Source: an uncultured Oscillospiraceae bacterium
GTDB lineage: Bacteria > Bacillota > Clostridia > Oscillospirales > Oscillospiraceae
Reading direction: 5' to 3'
Length of the DNA stretch: 48,139 nt
Assembly: GCA_944386885.1 (NCBI GenBank)
Contig: CALXCU010000116.1
Location: 1 to 48,139, forward strand
In this document: piece after piece, positions 1 through 8,500 of the stretch
How positions within the stretch are numbered: the stretch's first letter is position 1
Layout: each line of letters opens with the position of its first letter
Position numbers and translations under genes: made by a program
Notes under the pieces: generated by a model
Seen by the model: the letters and a program-made list of their open reading frames with translations, nothing else
What the model was told of the DNA's origin: nothing
The model's database searches: none

Positions 1-1071
1 CCCGCGTTCAACGCCGGCCGTTACGGCGTGGCCTGCGGCAACATCGCCAAGTCCGTGGAGGAGAAGTTCAACATCCCCGTCATCACCGGTATGTATCAGG
101 AGAACCCCGGCGTGGACATGTTCCGCAAGGACCTGTTCATCATCAAGACCGGCGACTCCGCCGCCGACATGCGCAAGTCCATGCCCAAGATGGCCGCTCT
201 CGCCAAGAAGCTCTATGAGTGCGGCGGCAAGGTCGAGGGCATCGGCAGCCCCGAAGAGGAAGGCTACCATGAGCGCGGCATCCGCGTCAACTACTTTGCT
301 GACACCCGCGGCTCTGAGCGCGGCATCCAGATGCTCCTGAAGAAGATGGCCAAGGAGCCCTTCCAGACCGAGTATCCCATGCCCGTGTTCGACCGCGTGC
401 CCCCCGCCGCTCCTGTCACCGACATGAAGCACGCCAAGATCGCCGTGGTTACCTCCGGCGGCATCGTGCCTCAGGGCAACCCCGACCACATCGAGTCCTC
501 CTCCGCCACCAAGTGGGGCAAGTACTCCATCGAGGGTATGGACCACATGGACAAGAAGGACTTCATGACCATCCACGGCGGCTATGACCGCGCCTTCGTC
601 ACCGAGGATCCCGACCTGGTCGTGCCTCTGGACGTGCTCCGCGAGCTGGAGAAGGAAGGCGAGTTCGGCGAGCTGGCCAACTACTTCATTACCACCACCG
701 GTACCGGTACCTCCACCGGCACCGCCAAGCGTTTCGGCGAGGAGTTCGTGCCCAACCTGCTGGAGGCTAACACCACCGCTGTTATCCTCACCTCCACGTG
801 AGGCACCTGCACGCGTTGCGGTGCAACGATGGTGAAAGAAATTGAGCGCGCTGGCATCCCCGTGGTGCATATGTGCACGGTGGTTCCCATCTCCAAGACG
901 ATCGGCGCCAACCGCATCATCCCCGCCATTGGTATCCCCTATCCTCTGGGCGATCCCCATCTGGGCGAGGAGGGCAGCTACAAGCTGCGCATGAAGCTGG
1001 TCAAGCGGGCCCTGAAGGCGCTTCAGACCCCCGTGGACGGCCAGACCGTCTTCGAGAGCGACGATTTCTAA
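1..1071 (+). CDS. grdB: Glycine/sarcosine/betaine reductase component B selenoprotein subunit (GrdB type), 5' truncated
   Basis: Substrate-specific component B of the Stickland-type reductases activates glycine (or sarcosine or betaine) and passes a carboxymethyl group to selenoprotein GrdA, leading to acetyl phosphate. The window opens inside the gene: 356 codons are visible, so roughly the first 80 residues of a protein of about 436 are missing. The frame runs through TGA at 799-801 without another stop until TAA at 1069-1071. Around it the product reads TST-U-GTCTRCGA, the UxxCxxC site of this family. Both flanks of the TGA are conserved-looking GrdB sequence (NAGRYG and YQENPG before, IPVVHMCTVVPIS after), so the UGA is read as selenocysteine. 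Without recoding the gene would appear as two fragments. Whether the substrate is glycine (GrdB), sarcosine (GrdF) or betaine (GrdH) cannot be told from this part. Confidence 0.93.
799..824 (+). promoter_or_regulatory. Selenocysteine UGA codon plus bacterial SECIS-like hairpin
   Basis: Directly after the in-frame TGA (799-801), bases 803-807 (GCACC) pair with 820-824 (GGTGC). An unpaired T at 808 follows, then GCA (809-811) pairs with TGC (817-819), closing a 5-base loop (812-816). A lower stem, a bulged U on the 5' side and a GCA/UGC upper stem are the layout of the minimal SelB-binding element of E. coli fdhF. The pairing is seen directly; SelB binding is inferred. It implies selA/selB/selC/selD elsewhere in the genome. 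Confidence 0.75.
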
Positions 1072-1112
1072 GGCGATTCCGGGCATCTGCCCGATCGTAT
1101 AACTTGTGTTGC

Positions 1113-1148
1113 GGGGGCGCGCGAAGCTAACCACTCCGCGCGTCCCCC
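1113..1148 (+). terminator. Hairpin between grdB and the YkvI-like gene
   Basis: Bases 1113-1123 (GGGGGCGCGCG) pair with 1137-1148 with a single bulged T at 1143 and a 13-base loop. The following ATCTTTC is only weakly T-rich, so this may be a partial terminator or an mRNA 3'-end stabiliser separating grdB from the transporter gene rather than a full stop. Confidence 0.45.
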
Positions 1149-1175
1149 ATCTTTCGGGATGAAAGGGGTCTTATT

Positions 1176-2264
1176 ATGGAAAAGCAAATCGTCAAGCCCG
1201 GTCGTGTCGCAACCTACGCGGGCGCCTTTATGGCGTTCCTCATCGGCTCCGGCTTCGCCACCGGCCAGGAAGTGCTCCAGTACTTCGCGGCCTACGGCCT
1301 GGGCGGCGGCCTGATGGTGTCGCTGATCTGCGTGATCGGCTTCATCTTTGTGGGCGGCTGCTTTATCGCCGCCGGTAAGCGGGAGAACTTCGCAAAAGGC
1401 AGCGATATCTACCGCTACTACTGCGGCAAGTACATCGGCACCTTCTATGACTACTTCTCCATCATCTTCATCTTCTGCTCCTTTATCGTCATGATGGGCG
1501 GCGCCGGTTCCACCATCCATCAGTACTTCAACCTGCCCAGCTGGACGGGCAGCGTCGGCATGATGATCCTGGTGTGCATCGTCACCCTGCTGGGCCTGAA
1601 CGGCCTCATCGAGGTCATCGGCAAGATGGGTCCCGCCATCGCCATCATCGCCATCATTCTGGGCGTTCTGTCCTTCGCCTCCAACCCCGGCGGCGTAATC
1701 ACCGGGTCTGAGGCCGTTGTCTCCGGCCAGCTGGAGGTTGTAAAGGTCGGTGTGAACCCCATCACCTCCGCGGGCTCCTACCTGGGCTTCTGCATGCTGT
1801 GGCTGGCCGCCTTCCTGGCCTCCATGGGTCAGGGCACCAACAGCGTGCGCGAGGGCATTGCCGGCACCACCACCGGCGCCATCGGCTTCGTGCTGGGCTG
1901 CACTTCCATGATGCTGGGCGAGCTGGCCTACATGCCCGAGCTGTATGATTCCGACATCCCCGCCCTCATCCTGGCGGGCAAGATCGGCGGCTGGCTGGAG
2001 CTGGTGTTCACCATCATCATCTTCTGCGGCATCTTCACCACTGCCGTGCCTCTGCTGTGGCAGGTCTCCTCCCGCTTCACCGTGGAGGGCAGCAACCAGT
2101 TCAAGATCGTCACCGTGGTCTGCGCTGTGGTCGGCACGCTTATCGCCATGTTCGTGCCCTTCCAGACCTTGGTCAACGTGATCTACGGCCTGAACGGCTA
2201 TGTGGGCATCATCCTGCTGGTCTTCATCATTGTCAAGGAGATCACGCGGAAGATGAGCAAGTAA
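1176..2264 (+). CDS. YkvI-family multi-pass membrane protein (probable transporter)
   Basis: A 362-residue, strongly hydrophobic protein with about ten predicted membrane segments. It opens with an APC/LeuT-like first helix (GAFMAFLIGSGFATGQEVLQ), the glycine-broken helix typical of Na+- or H+-coupled amino-acid carriers and of the YkvI family. The start ATG follows GAAAGGGG at a normal distance. The gene lies 104 bases after the glycine-reductase-type gene on the same strand, so uptake of a Stickland substrate such as glycine or betaine is a reasonable inference, but YkvI proteins have no established substrate. The strong terminator at 2287-2333 ends the unit. No signal peptide or extra soluble domain is seen. 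Confidence 0.75.
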   Translation: MEKQIVKPGRVATYAGAFMAFLIGSGFATGQEVLQYFAAYGLGGGLMVSLICVIGFIFVGGCFIAAGKRENFAKGSDIYRYYCGKYIGTFYDYFSIIFIFCSFIVMMGGAGSTIHQYFNLPSWTGSVGMMILVCIVTLLGLNGLIEVIGKMGPAIAIIAIILGVLSFASNPGGVITGSEAVVSGQLEVVKVGVNPITSAGSYLGFCMLWLAAFLASMGQGTNSVREGIAGTTTGAIGFVLGCTSMMLGELAYMPELYDSDIPALILAGKIGGWLELVFTIIIFCGIFTTAVPLLWQVSSRFTVEGSNQFKIVTVVCAVVGTLIAMFVPFQTLVNVIYGLNGYVGIILLVFIIVKEITRKMSK

Positions 2265-2286
2265 CTTGGCTCCTCTCTTTCTCTCC

Positions 2287-2333
2287 TGCGCGGAGCGCCG
2301 GTCCCTCCTGAGGGCGCGCTCCGCGCATTTTTT
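2287..2333 (+). terminator. Rho-independent terminator after the YkvI-like gene
   Basis: A perfect 12-bp stem (2287-2298 TGCGCGGAGCGC with 2316-2327) is followed by six T (2328-2333). It closes the grdB/YkvI transcription unit and separates it from spo0A. Confidence 0.93.
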
Positions 2334-2407
2334 GTTCCTTGCCGCTTCCCGCCGTTTTCCGTCCGATTTGTGCGAAAATCCGCGAATTTTCAACGTCGTG
2401 GTGGAAT

Positions 2408-2419
2408 CTTGTCGACAAG
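2408..2419. promoter_or_regulatory. Palindromic candidate Spo0A box upstream of spo0A
   Basis: CTTGTCGACAAG is a perfect 12-bp palindrome 125 bases before the spo0A start and 28 bases upstream of the likely -35. Each strand carries TGTCGAC, one base from the 0A-box consensus TGTCGAA. Autoregulation by phosphorylated Spo0A is therefore plausible; binding is inferred. Confidence 0.5.
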
Positions 2420-2447
2420 TAAATATCCATAAATTGGCATTTTCTTA

Positions 2448-2476
2448 TTGCATTAGCTGTCTGATTATGGTAAATT
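2448..2476 (+). promoter_or_regulatory. Predicted sigma-A promoter of spo0A
   Basis: TTGCAT (2448-2453), a 17-base spacer and TAAATT (2471-2476) lie about 70 bases before the spo0A ATG. The surroundings are markedly A+T-rich compared with neighbouring genes, as expected for a promoter. No other good -35/-10 pair is seen in the 2334-2544 gap. Confidence 0.6.
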
Positions 2477-2544
2477 GTAAGGGACCCGATCAATCGCTCT
2501 GGCCAGGCGCATGATGGATTTTCGAATGGGAAGAAGGCATTGAC

Positions 2545-3303
2545 ATGGACAACAAGAAACGCATTTTGATTGCAGACGGCAGTGAAGAATTCCGCATGCT
2601 GCTCTCGGAAGCCATCTCCTGCGAGAGCGACCTGGAGGTCGTGGGCGAGACCGGCGACGGCGAGGAGGCTCTGGAGTTGGTGCGGGAGCTGAGCCCCGAC
2701 CTGCTGGTCATGGACCTGGTGCTCTCCAATCTGGACGGCCTGGACGTGCTCCGGGCCCTGAAGGGGCTGGACTTCCGCCCTCGGGTGCTGGTGCTCTCGG
2801 GCTTTGCCCGGAGCAACATGGCCGAAATGGCCGCTGCCGAGGGGGCCGACTACTATCTGATGAAGCCCTGCCGGATCTCGACCGTCCTGGAGCGGCTGCG
2901 TCAGATGGGCACCTTTTTTCCCCCTGAGGAGGACTCCTCCAGCCGCTCCCAGAGCTTAGAGAGCACCGTCACCTCCATCATCCATGAGATCGGCGTGCCC
3001 GCCCACATCAAGGGCTACCAGTACCTGCGGGAGGCCATCATCATCGCCGTCAACGACATGGACGTGATCAACGCCGTCACCAAGGTGCTCTACCCCGAGG
3101 TGGCCAAGCACTTTGGCACCACCGCCAGCCGGGTGGAGCGGGCCATCCGCCACGCCATCGAGGTAGCCTGGGATCGGGGCGACCTGGAGACACTGCAAAA
3201 GTATTTCGGCTATACCGTCTCCAATGCCAAGGGCAAGCCCACCAACAGCGAGTTCATCGCCATGATTGCCGACCGCCTTCAACTCCAGCGGAAAGAACAG
3301 TGA
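2545..3303 (+). CDS. spo0A: Sporulation master response regulator Spo0A
   Basis: 252 residues: an N-terminal receiver (about 1-120) and the Spo0A-specific DNA-binding domain (about 140-245). The C-terminal domain is diagnostic, with [20 protein letters not shown] and the recognition helix region [15 protein letters not shown]. Phospho-acceptor D57 and switch lysine K107 are present. Two receiver oddities are visible. The usual acidic pair (ADD) reads ADG at residues 10-12, and the loop after D57 reads LVLSNLDG instead of an MP-containing loop. The gene stands alone between a terminator and its own promoter; in many Bacillota spoIVB lies just upstream of spo0A, and it is not here. Phosphorelay activation to start sporulation is the family role. 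Confidence 0.97.
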   Translation: MDNKKRILIADGSEEFRMLLSEAISCESDLEVVGETGDGEEALELVRELSPDLLVMDLVLSNLDGLDVLRALKGLDFRPRVLVLSGFARSNMAEMAAAEGADYYLMKPCRISTVLERLRQMGTFFPPEEDSSSRSQSLESTVTSIIHEIGVPAHIKGYQYLREAIIIAVNDMDVINAVTKVLYPEVAKHFGTTASRVERAIRHAIEVAWDRGDLETLQKYFGYTVSNAKGKPTNSEFIAMIADRLQLQRKEQ

Positions 3304-3312
3304 GCGCCCCTC

Positions 3313-3352
3313 CGTCCGGTTCCCGGTCTACATGCCGGGGCCGGACGATTTT
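3313..3352 (+). terminator. Likely terminator after spo0A
   Basis: Outer stem CGTCCGG (3313-3319) with CCGGACG (3341-3347) and inner stem CCCGG (3322-3326) with CCGGG (3335-3339), followed by ATTTTG. The T run is short, so leakage is possible. Confidence 0.65.
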
Positions 3353-3417
3353 GTCCTTGTGCCCCCGTGCCGCCTGCGTTACAATAAAGGGAAGGAAAAT
3401 TCCGCTTTTCCGCCCTC

Positions 3418-3451
3418 TTTTCAGGGCGTTTTCAGGTTTCTCCCTTATACT
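3418..3451 (+). promoter_or_regulatory. Promoter with 11-bp-spaced direct repeats before the OmpR-type regulator
   Basis: TTTTCAGG occurs at 3418-3425 and again at 3429-3436, an exact 11-bp period, directly upstream of a good -10 TATACT (3446-3451). No -35 sequence is recognisable. Tandem half-sites one helical turn apart are the typical target of OmpR/PhoB-family regulators, so the regulator encoded just downstream may activate its own operon. Confidence 0.5.
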
Positions 3452-3498
3452 GGTACCATTGAGGCGCCGTAGTGCGGCGCATAAGGAGGAACGACGCC

Positions 3499-4176
3499 AT
3501 GCGTATTTTGATTGTGGAAGACGAAAGCCATCTGGCTGAGACCTTGGGTCAGATCCTGCGGGAGCAGCACTACCAGACCGACATCGTCAACGACGGGGCG
3601 GACGGCTTGGACTACGCCCTGTCCGGGCAGTACGACCTGGTGCTCCTGGACGTGATGCTCCCCAAGCTGGACGGTTTCGAGGTGGCCCGGCGCCTGCGCG
3701 CCGCCCATATCTCCACCCCGGTGCTCATGCTCACCGCCCGGGATGAGACCGGGGACAAGATCACCGGCCTGGACTGCGGGGCCGACGACTATATGACCAA
3801 GCCCTTCGACTCGGGGGAGCTGCTGGCCCGGGTGCGGGCCCTGACCCGGCGGCAGGGGGAGGTCTTGGCCCAGAGCCTGACGATCTCCGATCTGAGTCTG
3901 AACTTGTCTACCCGCTGCCTGAGCTGTGCTGGCAAGTCGGTGCGGCTGGGCTTTAAAGAGTTCGACGTCCTCCGGCTGCTGATGGCCGCCCCCAAGGCGG
4001 TCATCCCCAAGGAGGATATCATTGCCAAGGTCTGGGGCATCGACTCCGATGCCGAGGACAACAATGTGGAGGTCTACATCTCGTTTCTGCGTAAAAAGCT
4101 CCACTTCCTGGGCTCCCGGGTCTCCATCGGCACCGTGCGGAAGGTGGGCTATCACCTGGAATACCCCCTGAGCTGA
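3499..4176 (+). CDS. OmpR/PhoB-family response regulator
   Basis: 225 residues. The receiver domain (1-115) has the acidic pair E7/D8, phospho-acceptor D51 and K101 in the MTKPF motif. A winged-helix effector domain (about 125-222) ends with the expected VEVYISFLRKKL recognition helix and TVRKVGYHLEYP wing. The ATG at 3499 was chosen because AAGGAGGA stands 9 bases upstream; the frame is open further upstream but without a ribosome site. The gene is 13 bases from the cognate kinase gene. The regulated process is unknown; no target gene is adjacent. Confidence 0.9.
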   Translation: MRILIVEDESHLAETLGQILREQHYQTDIVNDGADGLDYALSGQYDLVLLDVMLPKLDGFEVARRLRAAHISTPVLMLTARDETGDKITGLDCGADDYMTKPFDSGELLARVRALTRRQGEVLAQSLTISDLSLNLSTRCLSCAGKSVRLGFKEFDVLRLLMAAPKAVIPKEDIIAKVWGIDSDAEDNNVEVYISFLRKKLHFLGSRVSIGTVRKVGYHLEYPLS

Positions 4177-4189
4177 GGAGGGTAGGGCT

Positions 4190-5515
4190 ATGATCCGCAA
4201 GCTGCGGCGCAAATTTGTCCTCATCAACATGCTCTTGGTCAGCGCGGTCCTCCTGGCGGTATTCGTGTTCCTGCTGGCGTTCACCTACCGGGGCCTGCGG
4301 GAGCAGAGCGTGAGCGCCCTGCGCCTGGCCCTGCGCTGGGAGGACGAGGAATTCCCCTTCCGCATTGAGATCGACCTCCCGCCCCCCGAGGGCCATCCGG
4401 CGGACGAGGCGGCGGGCGGCGGCCGCCCTGACAACCGGCATGTGGCTATGATCCCGGTCTTTACCGTCGTCGTGGATGGGGACGGCAGCATTCTCTCCTC
4501 TACTATGGGGGGCAACGTCACCATCAGCGACAGCGCCCTGGAAGAGGCCGTCTCCCAGGTCCTCGCCTCCGGCGCGCGGGAGGGGACGATCTCCAGCCCC
4601 CGCCTGCGCTTTTTGGCCCAGGAAGAGGGGGACGGCTCCCTGGTCATTGCCTTCGCCGACCGGGGCTGGGAGCTGGAGTCCCTGGTGTCCCTGGTGGGAA
4701 CCGCGCTGCTGGTGGGGGCCGGGGCCCTGCTGTGCTTCTTCTTGGTGAGCCTGGTCCTCTCGGGCATCGCCCTGCGCCCGGCGGAGCGGGCCTGGGAGCA
4801 GCAGCGGCAGTTTGTGGCCGACGCCTCCCATGAGCTCAAAACGCCCATTACCGTCATCCTGGCCAACGCCGGCATCGTCCTCGCCCATCCGGAGCAGACG
4901 GTCGCCCAGGAGTCCAAATGGATCGGCTTTATTCAGGAGGAGGCCGTCCGGATGCGCTCTCTGGTGGAAGACATGCTCTTCCTGGCCAAGAACGATGCCG
5001 CCCGGCAGCCCCCCCAGTTTGTGAGCCTCTCTATGAGCGAGGTGACCACCGGCTGCCTGCTCCTCTTTGAGCCGGTCGCGTTTGAGGCGGGGGTCTCCCT
5101 GGACAGCCGCATCGACCCGGACATCACCCTCCAGGGGGATGAGGAGCAGCTGCGGCGGCTGGTGATGATCCTGCTGGACAACGCAGTGAAGTACGCCGGG
5201 GAGAAGGGCTCGGTCTATCTGACCCTGACCCGGAGCGCCGAGCGGGCCCGTCTCTCGGTGACCAACAGCGGCGACCCCATCCCCCCGGAACATCTGCCCC
5301 ATCTCTTCGAGCGGTTCTACCGCTCGGACAGCGCCCGCTCCCGGGACCGCGGTGGTTACGGCCTGGGACTGGCCATCGCCCAGACCATTGTCCAGCCCCA
5401 CGGCGGCAGGCTCTCCGTCACCAGCAGCGCCCAGCACGGCACCTGCTTTACCGCTCTGCTCCCCGTGACCCGCCGCCGGGGCCGCCTGGCTCTTCCCCGG
5501 CCCAGGGCCAAATAA
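4190..5515 (+). CDS. Membrane sensor histidine kinase
   Basis: 441 residues, partner of the preceding regulator. TM1 spans about 9-32, an extracytoplasmic sensor of about 130 residues with no recognised fold follows, and TM2 spans about 165-192. The dimerisation helix carries the H-box DASHELKTPIT (H214). The ATPase domain shows the N-box (N331 in LLDNAVKYA), GDPIPPEHLPHLFERFYR and GGYGLGLAIAQTI. There is no clear HAMP linker: TM2 runs almost directly into the H-box helix. The sensed signal is unknown. The C-terminal tail is basic. AGGAGG precedes the ATG. Confidence 0.9.
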   Translation: MIRKLRRKFVLINMLLVSAVLLAVFVFLLAFTYRGLREQSVSALRLALRWEDEEFPFRIEIDLPPPEGHPADEAAGGGRPDNRHVAMIPVFTVVVDGDGSILSSTMGGNVTISDSALEEAVSQVLASGAREGTISSPRLRFLAQEEGDGSLVIAFADRGWELESLVSLVGTALLVGAGALLCFFLVSLVLSGIALRPAERAWEQQRQFVADASHELKTPITVILANAGIVLAHPEQTVAQESKWIGFIQEEAVRMRSLVEDMLFLAKNDAARQPPQFVSLSMSEVTTGCLLLFEPVAFEAGVSLDSRIDPDITLQGDEEQLRRLVMILLDNAVKYAGEKGSVYLTLTRSAERARLSVTNSGDPIPPEHLPHLFERFYRSDSARSRDRGGYGLGLAIAQTIVQPHGGRLSVTSSAQHGTCFTALLPVTRRRGRLALPRPRAK

Positions 5516-5518
5516 ATC

Positions 5519-5551
5519 CGCCCCCGGCCGCCCAAAGGGCGGCCGGGGGCG
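5519..5551. terminator. Bidirectional terminator between convergent genes
   Basis: A perfect 15-bp G+C stem (5519-5533 with 5537-5551, loop AAA) lies between the kinase gene and the oppositely oriented helicase fusion. On the plus strand it is followed by TTCGCTTT, on the minus strand by GATTTATTT, so it can serve both transcripts. Confidence 0.85.
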
Positions 5552-5584
5552 TTCGCTTTCCCGCCGTCTGCCGGTCTGACGCTT

Positions 5585-8500
5585 TTAGAAGAGGCTCAGC
5601 TGCCCGTCCTCTTCCCGCTCCCGCCGGGGCGCGGCCCGCTCCGCCGTATAGAGGGGCCCGGGCAGCCGCTCCAGGAAGGGGGATGATTCCCCCGGACAAA
5701 CCAGAATCAGCTCCTCCTGGGCCCGGGTCATGCCCACATAGAGCAGCCGCCGCTCCTCCCCCAGGTCGGCGCCCCGGCGCTCCGACTCCAGGGGGACGAC
5801 CCCCTTCCGCACGCCGCAGAGGTAGACCACCGGGAACTCCAGGCCCTTGGCGGCATGGAACGTCATCAGGCTCACCGCGCCGGAGGAGTAGTCTCCGCAG
5901 CGCCGCCATACGTCCCCCTCGCCGCCCAGGGTGAGCCCCTCCAAGAGCTCGGGCATCGTGCGGTAGAACACCGCTGTGTTCCCCAGGTCCTCCAGGGGCT
6001 GGGAGGCGGTGCATCCGGCCTGGACGGCCCACCGCTCCAGCAGCCGCCAGGGCCGTTCCCACCCGGCCTGCTCCCCGAAAAAGAGCGCCAGCTCCAGCCA
6101 GGGGTTGAGGATCCCCACCCCCTGGTAGGCGGCGGCCACCGCCTTCACCCGCTGCCCGGCGGGGCCGGAGATGTGAGACCAGGTGCCCGCCACCGCCCGG
6201 GCCAGGTCGGCCGGACAGCGCCACACCAGGCGCAGGGCGGCCTCCAGGGCCAGGGTGTCCTCCGGGTCGATGAGGGAGCGGAAGAAGCACAGGGCCCCCC
6301 GCACCATATCGTCCCGCAGGAAGCTGTCCCGCCCGGCCACCACGCAGGGGATGTCGGAGCGGCGCAGGGCCTGCTCCAGGGGAATGAGCTGCCTTCTGGT
6401 GCGGCAGCACACGGCGATGTCGGAGAAGGAGCGCAGCTTCCGCCCCTCTCCCAGGGCCTGGGCGGAGAGCATATCCACGCCGCCCACCTGCCTGGCGACC
6501 TCCCGGGCCACGAAGGCGGCCTCCTCCCGCTCCTGCCCGGCCCGGACCAGGCGCACCCGCGCCCCGGAGGGCCGGTGGGGCTTCAGCGCCCGGGCAGAAC
6601 TGCCGTCCCCCTCAATGACCGAGAGGGCGCAGCCTAAAATCTCCGGCGTGGAGCGGTAGTTGCGCTCCAGGGTAATGGTGCGCGTACCGGGCGCATCCTC
6701 CCGCAGGTGGGTAAAACAGGCCGGGTCCGACCCTCGGAAGCCGTAGATGGACTGGTCCAGGTCCCCGATGACAAAGAGACTCCGGCCCAGCCGGTTCCAG
6801 GCCCGCACCAGGCGGTACTGCAGGGGGCTGCAATCCTGAAACTCGTCCACCAGAAGGTGGCGGAATTTCCGTGCGTCGGAGCGGCTCCTCCCCTCCCAGG
6901 CCGCCAGGGTGCGCAGCAGCAGGTCGTCGAAGTCCATGAGCCCCCGCTCCGAGAGGCGCCGGTCGTAGAACTCGCAGGCCCCCTCCAGCTCCTCCTCCAC
7001 CGCGCCCCCGGTCTTCCGGCGGGAGACCGCCTGGAGGAGCTTGGCCGGGGACTCCTGGATGCCCAGCGCCCGCAGCACCTGCCCAGCCAGCTCCAGGGCC
7101 TCCCAGTCCCCCAGCAGGCGGGGGCAGTCCGGTTCCTTGGAGAGCAGCTCCAGGCAGATGGCGTGGAAGGTGCCGATGGTCATCCCCCGCATGGCCCGCT
7201 TATCCCCCAGGGCGGCCTCCAGCCGCTCCCGCAGCTCCCCGGCGGCCTTGTTGGTAAAGGTCACCGCCGCGATCTCCGAGGGGCGCTCTCCCCGCTCCAG
7301 AAGCCAGAGGATGCGGGAAATCAGTGTTTTGGTTTTGCCGGTGCCCGGCCCAGCCACCACCGCCACCGTCCGCTCCTCCGCCTGGGCGGCGGCAAACTGT
7401 TCCGGGTTGAGCTCCGGCCGGGCGGTGCGCTCCGGCTCCTCCGCCGGTTTTTCCACCGCCGGGGCCGGTTTTGTGGAACGCTCCCGCCGCCGGGGCCGGG
7501 GCGCGTCGCACTGGAAGAGGCTCACCTGGCCCTGGAGGTCCTCCCGCTCCCCCTGGGTGAGGAGGGTGCACTTGCCGTAGGCCCCGTCGTAGCCCGGCTC
7601 CCACACCACCTCGCCCGCCCGCAGGCGGCGCACCCCCTCCGCCACGCAGGGCCCGGCGGCCCGCTGGAGGTCTTCCAGCGGGCACTGGCGCAGGATGTGG
7701 AACTCAGAGCCCAGCTTTTCCAGCAACTCCTCATACCGGAGCTGGTTCCGTTTGGAGCCGGCCCCGCCCCCCAGCGTCGCGGAGAGCACCTCGGGCAGGG
7801 GGATCAGCCGCTCCCACTTGGGCGCCCTGGGACGGATATAGCCCTCGGGCCGGTCGGCCAGCTGTTCCACCCGGTGGAGCACGCCGGTGGTCAGGCGCTT
7901 GCCGCACACCGGACAGATCCCGTTCAGGGCTTCCGCCTGGGCGGGCGAGAGGCACTGATGGCAGTTGCGGTGGCCGTCGTAGTGGTATTTCCCCTCCTCC
8001 GGGTAAAACTCGATGGTCCCCTTCAGGCCCCGGCCGGTGCGCAGAGCCTTTTCCAGGGCGGGATAGGAGAGCTCGATGTCCAGCAGGTCGGCCTCGCGGC
8101 CCAGCTTCGCGGGGGAGTGGGCGTCGGAGTGGGAGACCAGGTGGAACCGGTCCAGGGCGGAGACCCGGTAGTTCATGGGCGGGTCGGAGGAGAGGCCGGT
8201 CTCCAGGGCGTGGATGTAGGGCGTCAGGTCCCCAAAGCACTCCTCAATGGTATCAAAACCGGAGAAGGCCCCGAAGAGGGAGAAGTGGGGGGTCCAGATG
8301 TGGGCTGGGATCAATACCGCCCCCGGGGCGGCCTCCAGGGTGATCTCCAGGAGATCCCGGCAATCCAGCCCCAGGATAGGCCGGCCGTCGGAGTGGATAT
8401 TGCCGATGGCCTCCAGCCGGTGGGAGAGGATCTCGGCGGCCTCCAGGGAGGGCAGCAGGATCAGGTTGTGAACCTTGCGCACCTTGCCGTCCTTTTTGTA

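Noticed and set aside
799..801. TGA as the true stop of grdB, with a second gene starting at 829
   Set aside because: Frame, family motif UxxCxxC and the SECIS-like hairpin all indicate readthrough as selenocysteine.
1068..2393. Long minus-strand frame opposite the YkvI-like gene
   Set aside because: Its product is His/Asp/Gly-rich low-complexity sequence mirroring a G+C-rich real gene on the other strand, and it has no ribosome site.
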